NCBI RefSeq assembly: GCF_040939455.1 | Contig: NC_134136.1 | Location: forward strand, 71,542,501-71,606,500 | Direction of reading: 5' to 3' | Origin: Microcebus murinus | Taxonomy: Eukaryota; Chordata; Mammalia; Primates; Cheirogaleidae | Length of the DNA stretch: 64,000 bases | In this document: positions 12,095 through 24,400 of the stretch, piece by piece | How the letters are laid out: every line of letters starts with the position of its first letter | Numbering within the stretch: position 1 is the stretch's first letter | Translations under genes and position numbers: made by a program | Notes under the pieces: generated by a model | What the model was told of the DNA's origin: nothing | Database searches by the model: none | What the model saw: the letters and a program-made list of their open reading frames with translations, nothing else

Positions 12095-13050
12095 ACCTAA
12101 GAAAACCTTGAAACCAAAGTAACAATGGCATTTTATAAAAGGAAAAGTATAGGCCAATCATACTCATACACATAGATCTAAAAATTCTAAAAAACTAAAC
12201 GATACCAAATCCAGTAATATAAAAATAAAATGTAACCATGACATAATTGGATTCATATCAGGAAAGCAAGTTTAGTTTAGCATTAAATAATATTGTTCAC
12301 CATATTAACAGATTAAAATAAAAAGCAATACAGTTGTCTCAAAAATATGGAAAAATTGATAATACTTAGCCCATTTATGTTTACAACATAAACAAACAAA
12401 CAAAAAAACCTCTTAATAAGCTACGAACAAAAGAGAATGGCCTTAATCTGATTAAAGGTATCTGTGAAAACCTAAAAGCCAATATTGAACTCAATGGTGA
12501 ATTGTCAAAAGTTTTCTTTTTGAGATAAGGAGTAAGACAAGCATGAATACCACAATTATCTCTAATCACCATTGTCAGAGTTCTTAGCCAGAACAGTAAG
12601 ACAAGAGAAAAAAATTAAGTGTAAGGATTATAAATAAAGAAGCAAGTTTTCATTGTTTGTAAATGATGTTCTTATCTACATAGGAAACCCAAAATGATGT
12701 ACAAGTATATTAGTACATGTGACAAGTATATATAGCAAGTTTAGTGGACAATTAAACAATTTAAAAAGTCAATTGTATTTTTGCACACCAGCCACAAAAG
12801 TTTTAAAAAATTAAATTTTAAAATGTAACTATTAAAAGGCATCACAAATATTAAATGCATTGGAATAAATCTAACAATAGATGTACAAAACTTCAGTGAA
12901 TCTTATTGAGGTATATTCATGAAGACTTAAAGGAGAGAGACACTAAATTCTCAGATAAGATGTAATTTTATAAAAATTGTCTCTCCATATAAAGATATAA
13001 TGTGATCCCAATTAAAATTACAACATATTTTAGTGTGTGTTTAATTTAAA
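12095..13050 (+). repeat. Ancient L1M ORF2, plus strand
   Basis: Highly decayed sense ORF2 from the RT domain onward: 'gtataggccaatcatactc', 'attggattcatatcaggaa', 'caccatattaacag' and 'gaactcaatggtgaa' appear in order. No frame survives. It differs in orientation from the old minus-strand L1 to its left and is probably a separate ancient insertion. Confidence 0.65.
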
Positions 13051-13054
13051 AGTC

Positions 13055-14755
13055 CAATTCCAATTTGATCAGGTCCCATTTATTTATTTTTGTTGTCACA
13101 GTAATTGTTTTCAGGGTCTTCTTGATAAATTCTTTGCCTAGGCCGATATGCATAAGAGTTTATGTAACATTTTCTTCCAGAATTATTATTGTGTCATGCC
13201 TTAGGTACAAGTCTGTTGTCCATTATGAATTGATTTTGGGAGTGGTGAGAGGTGCAGATACTGTTTCAGTCTTCTACATGTTGCTATCCAGTTTTCCCAG
13301 CACCATTTATTGAATAGGGATTCTTTTCCCCAGTGTTTGTTTTTATCTGCTATGTCAAACATCAGAGGGCAATATGAGGATGGTTTCATAACTGGGTGCT
13401 CCATTCTGATCCATAGGTCTATGTCTCTGTTTTTGTGCCAATTCCATGATGTTTTGGTTACTATAGCCTTGCAGTATAGCTTTAATTCCGGGTAAGTGAT
13501 GTCTCTAGATTTGTTCTTATTACATAAAGTTCCATTGGCTATTCAGGGTCTTTTCTGGTTCCACAGAAGCATAGAACTATTTTTTTCTAGATCTGTGAAA
13601 AATTACATTGATATTTTAATGGGGATTGCATGGAATCTATAAATCACTTTGGGTAGTACAGACATTTTAACAATGTTGATACTGTCAATCGTGAATATAA
13701 TATGTTTTTCCATATGTCTACAACCTCTGTGATTCCTTTTCTCAGTGTTTTGTAGTTCTCCCTATACACGTCTTTCACCTCATTAAGTATATTCCTATGC
13801 ATTTTATTTTCTTTGCTTCTATTGTGAAATGTATTGTGTCTTTGATTTGAATCTCAGTTTGTTTTGACATGTATGAAAGCTACTGATTTGCATATATTGA
13901 TTTTGTAACCTGAGACTTTGCCAAATTTATTTATCAATTCCAGGAGTCTCTTGGTTGAATCTTTGGTGTTTGCTAGGTATAAGATTATATTTTCATCAAA
14001 GTGTGATTGTTTGATCTCTCCTTTCCCCATTTTGACACCCTTGAATTTCTTCTCTTGTTTCATTGCTCTGGGTAGGACTTCAAAAACCATGTTGAACAAA
14101 AGTGGTCACAATGGGCAAACTTGTCTGGTTCCAGTTGTAAGCAGTAATGTTTTCAGTTTTCCCTGTTCAATATGATGTCAGTTGTAGGTTAAAAGGCTTC
14201 TACAGAGTCAAGGATACAATCAACAGAACAAACAGACAGCCTATAGTATAGGATAAAGTATTTGCATGCAATACATCTGATAAAGGGCTGATTACTAGAA
14301 TATACAAAAACACAAGCAAATCAGCAAGAAAAAAATCAAAGAACCCCATTAAAAAGTGAATAAAATACATGAATAGGAACTTTTCAAGAGAAAATAATAC
14401 TAATGACCAACAAACATGAAAAAATGCTCAACATCTCTAATCATCAGGGAAATGAAAATCAAAACCAGAATAAAATATCACCTAACTCCAGTGAGAATGT
14501 TTTTTATCAAAAAGTCTCCAAACAACAAATTCTGGTGTGGATGTAGAGAGATAGAAACACTCATACACTGCTGGCAAACTAGTACAACCTCTGTGGAAAG
14601 TAGTATGGAGATACTTCAAAGAATTAAAAAAAATATCATTTGATCCAGCAATGCCACTACTGGGTATTTACTCAAAGAAAGATACATTCTGTAAAAAATA
14701 CAACTGCACTTAAATGCTTATGGCAGCACAATTCATAATTGCAAAGATGTGTACA
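13055..14755 (+). mobile_element. Older L1 with twin-priming 5' inversion
   Basis: The inverted part at 13055-14190 covers ORF2 from the RT (frame 13854-14099, boxes EIKQSHFDE and NIILYLANTKDSTK) toward the C-domain. The sense part at 14191-14755 carries the C-domain (frame 14416-14643, [17 protein letters not shown]). The left inverted end is the complement of 'gatcaaatt', and the sense part begins 'aaaaggcttctac', the bases that directly follow in related L1 copies. The seam is therefore nearly seamless. Both parts are frameshifted and more diverged than the 6.3-10.8 kb copy. No A-tail is visible before the next L1 fragment, and no duplication was found. Confidence 0.85.
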
Positions 14756-14795
14756 CCCAATTTTTAATTTTGCAAAACAGGGATTATAAAAACAG

Positions 14796-14997
14796 GTGCT
14801 ACAGTAATAGGGTATTGGGCAGGTGGGAGGGGGGAGGGGGGCGGGTATATACATACATAATGAGTGAGATGTGCACCATCTGGGGGATGGTCATGATGGA
14901 GACTCAGACTTTTGGGGGGAGGGGGGGAAATGGGCATTTATTGAAAACTTAAAATCTGTACCCCCATAATATGCCAAAATAAAAAAAAATAAAAAAA
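14796..14997 (+). mobile_element. Short L1 3' UTR insertion
   Basis: Only the L1 3' UTR is present: the G-rich 'gtgggaggggggag' tract, the ggtatatacatacataatga segment, a second G-run, the 'ccccataatatgcc' end and an A-tail at about 14978-14999. It is much closer to young copies than the ORF2 fragment just upstream. It is therefore probably a separate, severely 5'-truncated insertion. Confidence 0.85.
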
Positions 14998-14999
14998 AA

Positions 15000-15709
15000 C
15001 AATATATATGTTGCAAGACCCTGTTTTAATGTAGAAACTATATATGATGCACTTAGAAAAATTAGCTGAGATGTAGTTAATGCTTAATAAATTCTTCTCG
15101 TTATTATTATATACAAGATACTAGCACACATATGTCATTTAATCTCCATGATTCCTAACAATTCTGTCATACAGCTCACACCTGGTAAAGCAGCCATTTT
15201 AAATAGACCTGCCTGACTGTAAACCCCTTGCTAATTTCCATGACATTTCCTTGTTTATTGATATTCTACTGCTCAACAGTTTTATGTGAAACATAATTTA
15301 ACTTAATATTGATGATTTCCCCATGTATCACATAGGCAATACTTCTAATCTCCGAAGTTGCAACTTACAGCCTTTGGTCATAAGTACACAGGGAGAGAGC
15401 CTTCACACTGCAGGGATGGGAATTGGAAGCATTTTACTCCATTTCCCTGTAATCAATCACCCAGGGATCTAAGGACTTAAAATTCTGTTGTTCTAAAATG
15501 ATTACATAGATCCCAAGAATCTTTCCTTTAAAGTCCTCTTTATTGGATAAATTAGGTTTTACAGACATTTATTTCTCTTACTCACATCAACAATATTCTG
15601 TATGTTGTACAAAGCCATAAAGTTATCTCGTATGTGACATATAACATTTACAATTCAAAATCAACTTTAATTCAGTGTTGTCTTGGCTGTTATCATGTGA
15701 TAAGGTATT
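15000..15709. other. Unique intergenic DNA
   Basis: No gene or recognisable repeat was found. Confidence 0.5.
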
Positions 15710-15832
15710 AACCCTCATTCATTCATTTATCCACTCAACAAATTATAAAGTACCTACTTTGTATTAACAATGCTAAATAAGATATATTTCTTGCCTTCAA
15801 AGACCCTGTAGTCAAGGGCAGTTTAGGACTGC
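15710..15832 (-). repeat. L2 LINE 3' end
   Basis: The 'ctcattcattcatttatcc' start and 'aagtacctactttgta' are the antisense of the L2 3' terminus, which ends in TGAA repeats. Confidence 0.6.
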
Positions 15833-15839
15833 CAGCATA

Positions 15840-15985
15840 ATAGTTATTTGAAATGTTTGTTAAAATGTATGATTTGGAGCCTCACCCAGACCTAGAGAAT
15901 CAAATTCTCTAGGAATTGGCCTCAAGAATCTACATGTTAATGAAATCCTTCAAGTGATTTTAATATAGAACAATGTACAAAACAT
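15840..15985 (+). repeat. MER5-like hAT DNA transposon relic
   Basis: The 'gcctcacccagacctagaga' core and 'agtgatttt' flank match the non-autonomous hAT-Charlie MER5 family. Terminal inverted repeats are too decayed to delimit. Confidence 0.6.
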
Positions 15986-16039
15986 ATGGGTTAGTGTCTA
16001 ACTTATAATATATCAGGGCACTGGATCAAACATTAGCAT

Positions 16040-16200
16040 TTATAGCTGAAAAATAACTTGGTGATCTTCTGGTGTATCATAAAATTACATTTTACACATG
16101 AGAAAACAGAGATCTATAAATTGGCTTGTCCAAAGTCACTTATTCTATAGGCATATCTACAACTGGAAACTGGGTCATCTCACCATCATACTTTGGTTAT
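16040..16200 (-). repeat. MIR SINE
   Basis: 'acacatgagaaaacagag' followed by 'gtccaaagtcact' is the antisense MIR core order. Confidence 0.6.
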
Positions 16201-16334
16201 GTAATGCATTGTTCAAGATGGTACAGTTCTGAGAGGTAAAAGGTGAAGTATTATTAATAATTACACTGAGACAACATGCATCAACTGGAACTTTCCTGAA
16301 AAACCAAGTCCTATAGTCAATTCACCTAATCCTC

Positions 16335-16479
16335 AGGTAATGTTTCATAATCACATATTCATCACATCTTCGTCATATAGGACAATGATTCATATAGGTA
16401 ATGTTAGGTAATGTTTGAAACATCATATAGGTAATGTTTTATAATCACATATTCATCACATATTCATCATATAGGACAA
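16335..16479 (+). repeat. Local duplication of about 50 bp
   Basis: Two near-identical copies, 16335-16385 and 16429-16479, each run from aggtaatgttt through aatcacatattcatcaca to ataggacaa. They are separated by about 43 bases containing partial repeats of the same motif. No coding sequence. Confidence 0.85.
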
Positions 16480-16664
16480 CCTACGATGAAATGTTTTCCT
16501 TCTTTTATAAGCAATTTTTTATATTCATGCATAACCACTTATAAGTTCTACCATTGTCACCTTCCATCCACTTGGACTTAATGGAAACATAATTCCCCTC
16601 TTCTAACACAAGAAAAATGTGATCTTTACCTTCTGAGCTATATTAGGGATCCATAGTACAGTAC

Positions 16665-16895
16665 AAGTGTTGAGTTTAGGCTCTGGGGTCCTATAGGCCT
16701 AAGTTTGGATCACAGCTATATCATTTACTAGATAGATGACCTTGACAAACTTATGTAATCTTTCTGTGCCTTAATTTATTCACTTGCAAAATGAATTATT
16801 TTGAAGGTTAAATGAGTTAATGCAAGTAAAGTGATCAGAAGACTGTGTGGCACATGGTAAGCATATAGATGTTCTTCATCATTTTTATTAAGAAA
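16665..16895 (+). repeat. MIR SINE
   Basis: Sense MIR: 'ggctctggggtcctat', 'gatgaccttgacaaactta', 'ctgtgccttaatttattca' and 'ggttaaatgagttaatgc' in order. It spans most of the element. Confidence 0.8.
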
Positions 16896-16989
16896 ACTTT
16901 GAACACTGATCTTTTAAAAACATTTTTTGGACAGGAGATATATGTACGAAGACTAATTAAATCATCAGACAAAGGTAGTTGTTTGTATT

Positions 16990-17260
16990 CACTTGGTGGT
17001 TTGACATCAGGCCAACCCAAGTTTGAATTCTGACTTAACTACCAATTACATTTATGTCTTTAGGCAAATTACATTGCAACCCTAAAAACCTCAGTTTTCT
17101 CAACTATAAAACATGAATAATGTTAGTAAGTGCATTACAACCATGCTGTGATGTTTAAAGGTCATCAACACAAGTAATTTCCACAGAACCTTGATTAGTA
17201 GGCACCAAATAAATATCAGATCTCATTATTACTGCTATTGTTTTTATTATAGATCATCAA
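16990..17260 (+). repeat. MIR SINE
   Basis: A second sense MIR: 'caagtttgaattctgactt', 'aaacctcagttttctcaac' and 'taggcaccaaataaatatc'. Confidence 0.7.
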
Positions 17261-18705
17261 TGCTTGTTATTTAGTTTGTTTTTAATGATAAATGACATAA
17301 AGTTTAGAATGTTCAATAAATATCCTTACTCAAAACCAAATCTTACTCTGGCCACTCTTATATCCATCTTTTTGTGTACAGTTGCATTTCCATAATTACA
17401 ACTTCTAGATCACTCATTCCAAATTTATCTTTTTTTAATAAGTGAAATTGGACAAATACAAACATTTAATTTTCAGAATTAGTTATTCAAAGATAAATGA
17501 TGAATTAGTTATTCAAAGATAAATAACCAAATGTTCACCCTCATATTTGCAATAATTATTTTCTTTCATTTTTATTTTTTTAAGATTGAACCATTATGTA
17601 AAATTATTTTTAGGAGTAAAAACCAAAAATGCATTAAAACAAACAAACAAACAAACAAAAAACCAAAAATGCATTCCTAAGAATGCTACTAATTCTTTTA
17701 TAACACTGAATATCAGAATAATCCATGTGCAACCAACTTTTTGTCCTCTGAATATTTTAGTAACAATAATGAGATAATGAGAACTTAACTAAGATTTATA
17801 AATTTTTGAAATGTACATTTAAAAATGGACTACAAATCAAAGTCAATAAATGAGATCATTAACAAACCCTGATTACTTGACAGAGACCTCTAATAGTATT
17901 AATTTTAAATTTGCCTTTTGAGGTTTTAATTGTTCTTATGTGGCTATGATTTCTCATTACTCGAATATAATAAATTTCATTGGAAACATTAAAAATCTCA
18001 TTCAAAGAAAGATTTCAAGAGCGACATTATAATGAGAACTTCAAATGTTATATAATACATTTCAGGGCCTTAGAATTATGCTCTGTTCCTAATAAAGGAT
18101 GTGGCTATATGTGGGTATATATGAATAACTGTATTTGCCTAATGTAATACTGTATGTAAATAAACTTTATCCCTGGGCATTGAGAAAGTAAAACTTTATT
18201 TTTATAACTATATTAATAATTATCAACTCTGTATATGAAAATCCAACTTCTTATCTATACTCAGTAATATATGAGCTGAGAGTTGTTTTTGCAAGGATGG
18301 GGATAAGAATGCACAAGCAAATCCAGTGATTCTGGCAGGGACCCTTTTATGGAAAATATATTTGCAAGCTACTGGCTCAGAATGGAAGTTCTCCCCTGCT
18401 CTGGACTGAAATTTTTCCCAGTGCAAGGTTAAAAGCTTCATATGGAAATTTAATTCACCATTATTTTTAAACTGAAGGTTTGATCTTCATTAGCCCTAAT
18501 TCTTACATATATTTGCATTCAAAAATGTCATGATATGTTTTGGAATTCAAGTATGAGTATGCTTACCTATACTTTTATTCTCAGATTTAGGTATTGTTAA
18601 ATTATAGTCATTAATTAGTAGCTCTCAAATATTTATATTACCTCAATATTTACTTGTATATTTTAAGCAAACTTTCATAACAATACTCAGTTTAGATATA
18701 AGATA
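17261..18705. other. Unique AT-rich intergenic DNA
   Basis: No gene seen. It contains a small (CAAA)n run at about 17638-17660 and a short local repeat of 'ttagttattcaaagataaat' at about 17480-17522. Confidence 0.5.
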
Positions 18706-18717
18706 AAAATGTTTCTT

Positions 18718-20609
18718 ATTTATTTATTTTTTTATGGGGGTACAAATTTTAAGGTTTCAATAAATGCCCTTCCCCCCTGCCCCCACAAATCTGAGTTTCC
18801 AGCATGACCATCCCCCAGATGGTGCACATCTCATTCATTATGTATGTATACACCCGACCACCTCCCCCCTCCTACCTGCCTAATACCCTATTACTGTAGT
18901 ACCTATGTGTCCACTTAGGTGCTGCTCAGTTAATACCAGTTTGCTGGAGAATATATCTGGTGCTTGTTTTTCCATTATTGGGATACATCACTTAATAGTA
19001 TGGGTTCCAGCTCTAACTAGGAAAATATAAGATGTGCTATATCACCATTGTTTCTTAGAGCTGAATAGTACTCCATGGTATACATATACCATATTTTCTT
19101 AATCCATTCTTGGATTGATAGGCACTTGGGCTGTGTCCACAGCCTTGCAATTATGAATTGTGCTGCTATAAACATTCAAGTGCAGGTGTCTTTTTTGTAG
19201 AGTGTCATTGGATCTTTTGGGTAGATGCCCAGCAATGGGATTGCTGGATCACATGGGAGATTCACTTGTATCGCTTTAAGGTATCTTCATATTGTTTTCC
19301 ATACAGGTTGAACAAGTTTGCAGTCCCACCAGCAGTGTGGGAGTGTTCCCCTCTCTCCGCATCCACGCCAGTATCTATTGTTTGGAGACTTTTTGATAAA
19401 GGCCATTCTCACTGGAGTTAAGTAATATCTCATTGTGGTTTTGATTTGCATTTCCCTGATTATTAGAGATGTGGAACATTTTTTCATATGTTTGTTGGCC
19501 ATTCTTCTGTCTTCTTTTTTTGTGTTTTTTTTTATTTCGGCATATTATGGGGGTACAGATTTTAAGGTTTCAATAAATGCCCTTTCCCCCCTCCCCCCAC
19601 AAGTCTGAGTTTCCAGCATGACCATCCCTCAGATGGTGCACATGTCACTCATTATGTATTAGAAAAGTTTCTGTTCAAGTCCTTTGCCTACTTTTTAATA
19701 GGGTTATTTGATTTTTTCTTGCTGATTTTCATGAGTTCTACATATATTCTAGTTATCAGCCCTTACCAGATGTGTAGGATGCAAAAATGTTCTCCCATTC
19801 TGTAGGTTTTTGTTTATTTTCATGACTGTTTCTTTGGCTTTGGAGAAGCTTTTTAGTTTGATCATGTCCCATTTATTTATTTTTGTTGCTGCTGTGATTG
19901 CCTTTGGGGACTTCTTCATAAACTCTTTGCCTAGGCCGATGTCTAGGAGAGTGTTTCCAACATTTTCCTCTAGAATTCTAATAGTTTCATACCTTAGGTT
20001 TAAGTCTGTTATCCAGCGTGAGTTGATTTTTGTGAGAGGTGAAAGGTGTGGGTCCTGCTTTAGCCTTCTACAAGTGGCTATCCATTTTCGCCAGCACCGT
20101 TTATTGAAGAGGGATTCTTTCCCCCAGGATATGTTTTTGTCTGCTTTGTCAAAAATTAGATGGCTATATGAGGATTGTTTTATATCAGGATTCTCAGATC
20201 TATTCCACTCGTCAATATTCCTATTTTTGTGCCAATACCATATTGATTTAATTACTACAGCTTTGTAGTATAGTTTCATATCTGGCATATTAATACCTTC
20301 CATTTTGTTTTTGTTGCCTAGAATTGCTTTTGATATTTGGGGTCTTCTTTGGATTCATACAAAGTGTAAAATTATTTTTTCTATATCTGGGAAATTCACA
20401 ATAACAACAAAGAAATTAAAGTACCTAGGAATATACTTAATCAAGGACGTAAAGGCCCTCTACAGGGAGAACTATAAAACATTGAGGAAGGAAATAGGAG
20501 AGGATGTAAGTAGATGGAAATCGATACCATGCTGATGAGCAGCAGACTCAACATCATTAAAATGTCTATACTACCCAAACTGATCTACAGATTCAATGTA
20601 ATACCTACT
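18718..20609 (-). mobile_element. L1 LINE with twin-priming inversion and nested L1 tail
   Basis: A minus-strand L1 with A-tail end at about 18721, 3' UTR, and ORF2 C-domain frames at 19287-19502 and 19749-20303. At about 20390 orientation flips: 20391-20609 is plus-strand ORF2 ([12 protein letters not shown] frame at 20305-20535). The sense part begins at the 'cagatatagaaaa' position and the inverted part ends at 'cctactaaaat', only about 18 L1 bases apart. A 17-bp duplication with one mismatch flanks the whole: aaaatgtttcttattta (18706-18722) and aaaatgcttcttattta (20610-20626). A second L1 3' UTR interrupts it at 19518-19658. Confidence 0.93.
19518..19658 (-). mobile_element. Nested 140-bp L1 3' UTR insertion
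   Basis: Between 'ctgtcttctttt' and 'agaaaagtttctg', which are contiguous in sibling copies, lies a poly-T, the L1 3' UTR start (tatttcggcatattatgg) and sequence up to 'cattatgtatt'. It contains only the last ~125 bases of an L1 in the same orientation. No clear target-site duplication is visible. Confidence 0.85.
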
Positions 20610-20626
20610 AAAATGCTTCTTATTTA

Positions 20627-21197
20627 AACAGTTCAATGTTTTGTGTCATTTTAACCAACCAAATATATTCTCTCGATAGTCATAGAAGAGTTACGAGTCC
20701 TTGTCATGACTGTTCTGCTTAAGTAGATACTTAAGATGTTCATAAATATTTTATAGGAACACAAAGTCTTAGAATTTCTAATAACAAACATAATTTCTAG
20801 AAACGTGTACTATACAAGTGATACATTAATGGTAGATGGCATTTTCAGAGGTTGCTATAAAACATAGCTGTCATTTACATTTTATAATCTTAGACTAGTA
20901 ATTGGAATAAACAATATTGTCATTCATTTGAATAATTATTGAATACCTACTATGTGCCAGGTACTTTTCTAGAGGCGAAAGCTAGAAAGAGAAATCAGAT
21001 TCAGTCACAAGTTTTGAGGGTATATCTATTACACTTTAGATTTCATTGGTATAAGATATTGTATGTCTCTTGTTATAAACATTTATAATTCAAAAGTTTA
21101 TATGTCATTTGCACTTTCTCTCCACTGCAAATGGAATTCCCATTAAATAAAAGTTACAATATTACTCATAAGGAAATAATGCTGTAAGCAAAAGACA
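20627..21197. other. Unique DNA with an L2 relic
   Basis: No gene. The stretch at 20915-21010 ('ttattgaatacctactatgt', 'gccaggtacttttctagag') is an antisense L2 3' end; the rest is unassigned. Confidence 0.55.
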
Positions 21198-21413
21198 TTT
21201 TTTTTTATTTCGGCATGCTATGGGGGTACCGATTTTAAGGTTTCAATAAATGCCCATTTCCTCCCTCCCCTGAAAAGTCTGAGTCTCCATCATGACCATC
21301 CTCCGGATGGTGCACATCTCACTCATTATGCATGTATATATGCCGCCTCCCCCTCCCAACTGCCCAATACCCTATTACTGTAGTACCTATGTGTCCACTT
21401 ATGTGCTACTCAG

Positions 21414-24400
21414 TTAATACCAGTTTGCTGGAGAATATATCTGGTGCTTGTTTTTCCATTCTTGGGATACTTCACTTAGTAGTATGGGTTCCAGCTCTAA
21501 CCAGGAAAATATAAGATGTGCTATATCACCATTGTTTCTTAGAGCTGAATAGTACTCCATGGTATACATACACCACATTTTATTAATCCATTCTTGGATT
21601 GATGGGCACTTGGGCTGTGTCCACAGCCTTGCAATTATGAATTGTGCTGCTATAAACATTCGAGTGCAGGTGTCTTTTTTGTAGAGTGTCATTGGATCAT
21701 TTGGGTAGATACCCAGCAATGGGATTGCTGGATGAAATGGTAGATTCACTTGTATCGCTTTAAGGTATCTCCATATTGCTTTCCACAGAGGTTGAACTAG
21801 TTTGCAGTCCCACCAGCAGTGTAGGAGTGTTCCTCTCTCTCCGCAACCATGCCAGCATTTATTGTTTGGAGATTTTTTGATAAAGGCCATTCTCACTGGG
21901 GTTAAGTGGTATCTCATTGTGGTTTTGATTTGCATTTCCCTGATGATTAGAGATGTTGAGCATTTTTTCATATGTTTGTTGGTCATTCTTCTGTCTTCTT
22001 TAGAAAAATTTCTGTTCAAGTCCTTTGCCCACTTTTTAATGGGGTTATTTGATTTTATCTTCCTAATTTTCGTGAGTTCTAAGTATATTCTAGTTATCAG
22101 TCCCTTATCGGATGCATAGGATGCAAAAATTTTCTCCCATTGTGTAGGTTGTCTGCTTAATTTCATGACTATTTCCTTGGCTGTGCAGAACCTTTGTAGT
22201 TTGATCATGTCCCATTAATTTATTTTTGTTGCTGCTGTGATTGCCTTTGGGGACTTCTTCATAAACTCTTTGCCCAGGCCGATGTTTAGGAGAGTGTTTC
22301 CAACTTTTTCCTCTAGAGTTCTAATAGTTTCATACCTTAGGTTTAAGTCTGTTATCCAGCGTGAGTTGATTTTTGTGAGAAGTGAGAGGTGTGGGTCCTG
22401 TTTTAGCCTTCTACAGGTGGCTATCCAGTTTTCCCAGCACCATTTATTGAAAAGGGATTCTTTTCCCCAGTGTATGTTTTTGTCTGCTTTGTCAAAGATT
22501 ACATGGCTATATGAGGATGGTTTTATATCAGGATTCTCACATCTGTTCCACTGGTCAATATTCCTATTTTTGTGCCAATACCATATTGATTTAATTACTA
22601 CAGCTTTGTAGTATAGTTTGATATCTGGCATATGAATGCCTCCCATTTTGTTTTTGTTGCCTAGAATTGCTCTTGATATTCGGGGTCTTCTTTGGTTCCA
22701 TATGAAGCGTAAAATTATTTTTTCTATATCTGTGAAGAATCCTGATGGGATTTTAATAGGTATTGCATGAATCTGTAGATCAGTTTGGGTAGTATAGACA
22801 TTTTGATGATATTGAGTCTGCCGATCCACGAACATGGTATGGATTTCCATCTGTTTACATCCTCTGCTATTTCCTTCCTCAGTGTTTCATAGTTCTCCCT
22901 GTAGAGGTCTTTTACGTCCTTGGTTAAGTATATTCCTAGGTACTTTAATTTCTTTGTTGCTATTGTGAAGGGAATTGAGTCTTTGATTTGGTTCTCAAGT
23001 AGATTGTTGTTGGTCGATATGAATGCCTCTGATTTCTGTGTATTGACTTTGTATCCTGAGACTTTACTAAATTCATTGATCAGTTCCAGGGGTTTCTTGG
23101 TTGAATCTTTGGGGTTTTCTAGATACAATATCATATCATCAGCAAACAGTGAAAGTTTGATCTCTTCTGCCCCTATTTGGATACCTTTGATTCCATTTTC
23201 CTGTGTGAATGCTGTAGCCAAGACTTCCAGCACTATGTTGAACAGAAGTGGAGATAGTGGGCAGCATTGTCTGGTTCCAGTTCTAAGTGGGAATGATTTC
23301 AAATTTTCCCCATTCAGTATGATGTTGGCTATGGGTCTGTCATATATGGCTTGTATCATTTAAGGTATGTCCCTTCTATGTCTATTTTCTTAAGTGTTCG
23401 TATCATGAAAGGGTGTTGAATTTTGTCAAAAGCTTTTTCTGCATCTATTGAAAGAATCATGTGGTCTTTGTTTTTGCTTCTGTTTATGTAGTGAATTGCA
23501 TTTATAGATTTACGAATGTTGAACCATTCCTGCATCCCTGGGATGAAGCCCACTTGGTCGTGGTGGATTATTTTTTTGATAAGTGTCTGGATTCGGTTAG
23601 CTAAGATTTTGTTGAAAATTTTTGCATCTATATTCATTAGGGATATTGGTCTGTAGTTTTCTTTTTTTGTTGCATCCTTTCCTGGTTTTGGTATCAGAGA
23701 AATATTCGCTTCATAAAAGGTGTCAGGGAGGTTTCCGTTCTTCTGGATGTTGTGGAATAGTGTCTGTGAGATAGGTACTAGTTCTTCTTTGTAAGTATGG
23801 TAAAATTCAGGCGTGAAGCCATCTGGACTGGGACTTTTCTTTTTGGGGATATTTTTAATTTCTGTTTCTATTTCAGCTGTTGAGATTGGTCTGTTCAGGG
23901 AATCTCTTTCTTCCTGGTTGAGCCTAGGGAGGCTGTGTGTTTCTAGAAATTTGTCCATTTCCTCCACATTTTCCAGTTTGTGTGCATAAAGATTTTTGTA
24001 GTACTCATAAATTGTATTTTGTATCTCTTTGGGATCAGTTGTTATATCTCCTTTTTTGTTCCTGATGGAGCTTATTAGAGATTTTTCTTTTCTGCTTTTC
24101 CTTAGCTTAGCCAATAGTGTGTCAATTTTGTTTATTTTTTCAAAGAACCAACTTTTTGTTTTATTAATCTCCTGAATAGCTTCCCTGTTTTCAAATTCGT
24201 TTAGTTCTGATTTGATCTTGTTGATTTCACTTCTTTTGCTGGGTTTGGAGTTGGTCTATTATTCTTTTTCCAGCTCTTTGAGTCGTTTCATTAGATTGTC
24301 TATTTGTGATCTTCTTGACTTTTGGTTATAGGCATTTATGGAGATAAACTTTCCTCTCAGAACTGCTTTAGCTGTGTCCCAGAGGAGTTGATAACTTGTC

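Noticed and set aside
11721..13050. Opposed old L1 halves (minus to 12010, plus from 12095) as a further twin-priming event
   Set aside because: The halves do not meet at matching L1 positions, and the minus part already extends to the L1 3' end, so two separate insertions fit better.
16335..16479. Possible CRISPR-like direct repeat
   Set aside because: Only two 50-bp copies in a primate intergenic region; a simple local duplication.
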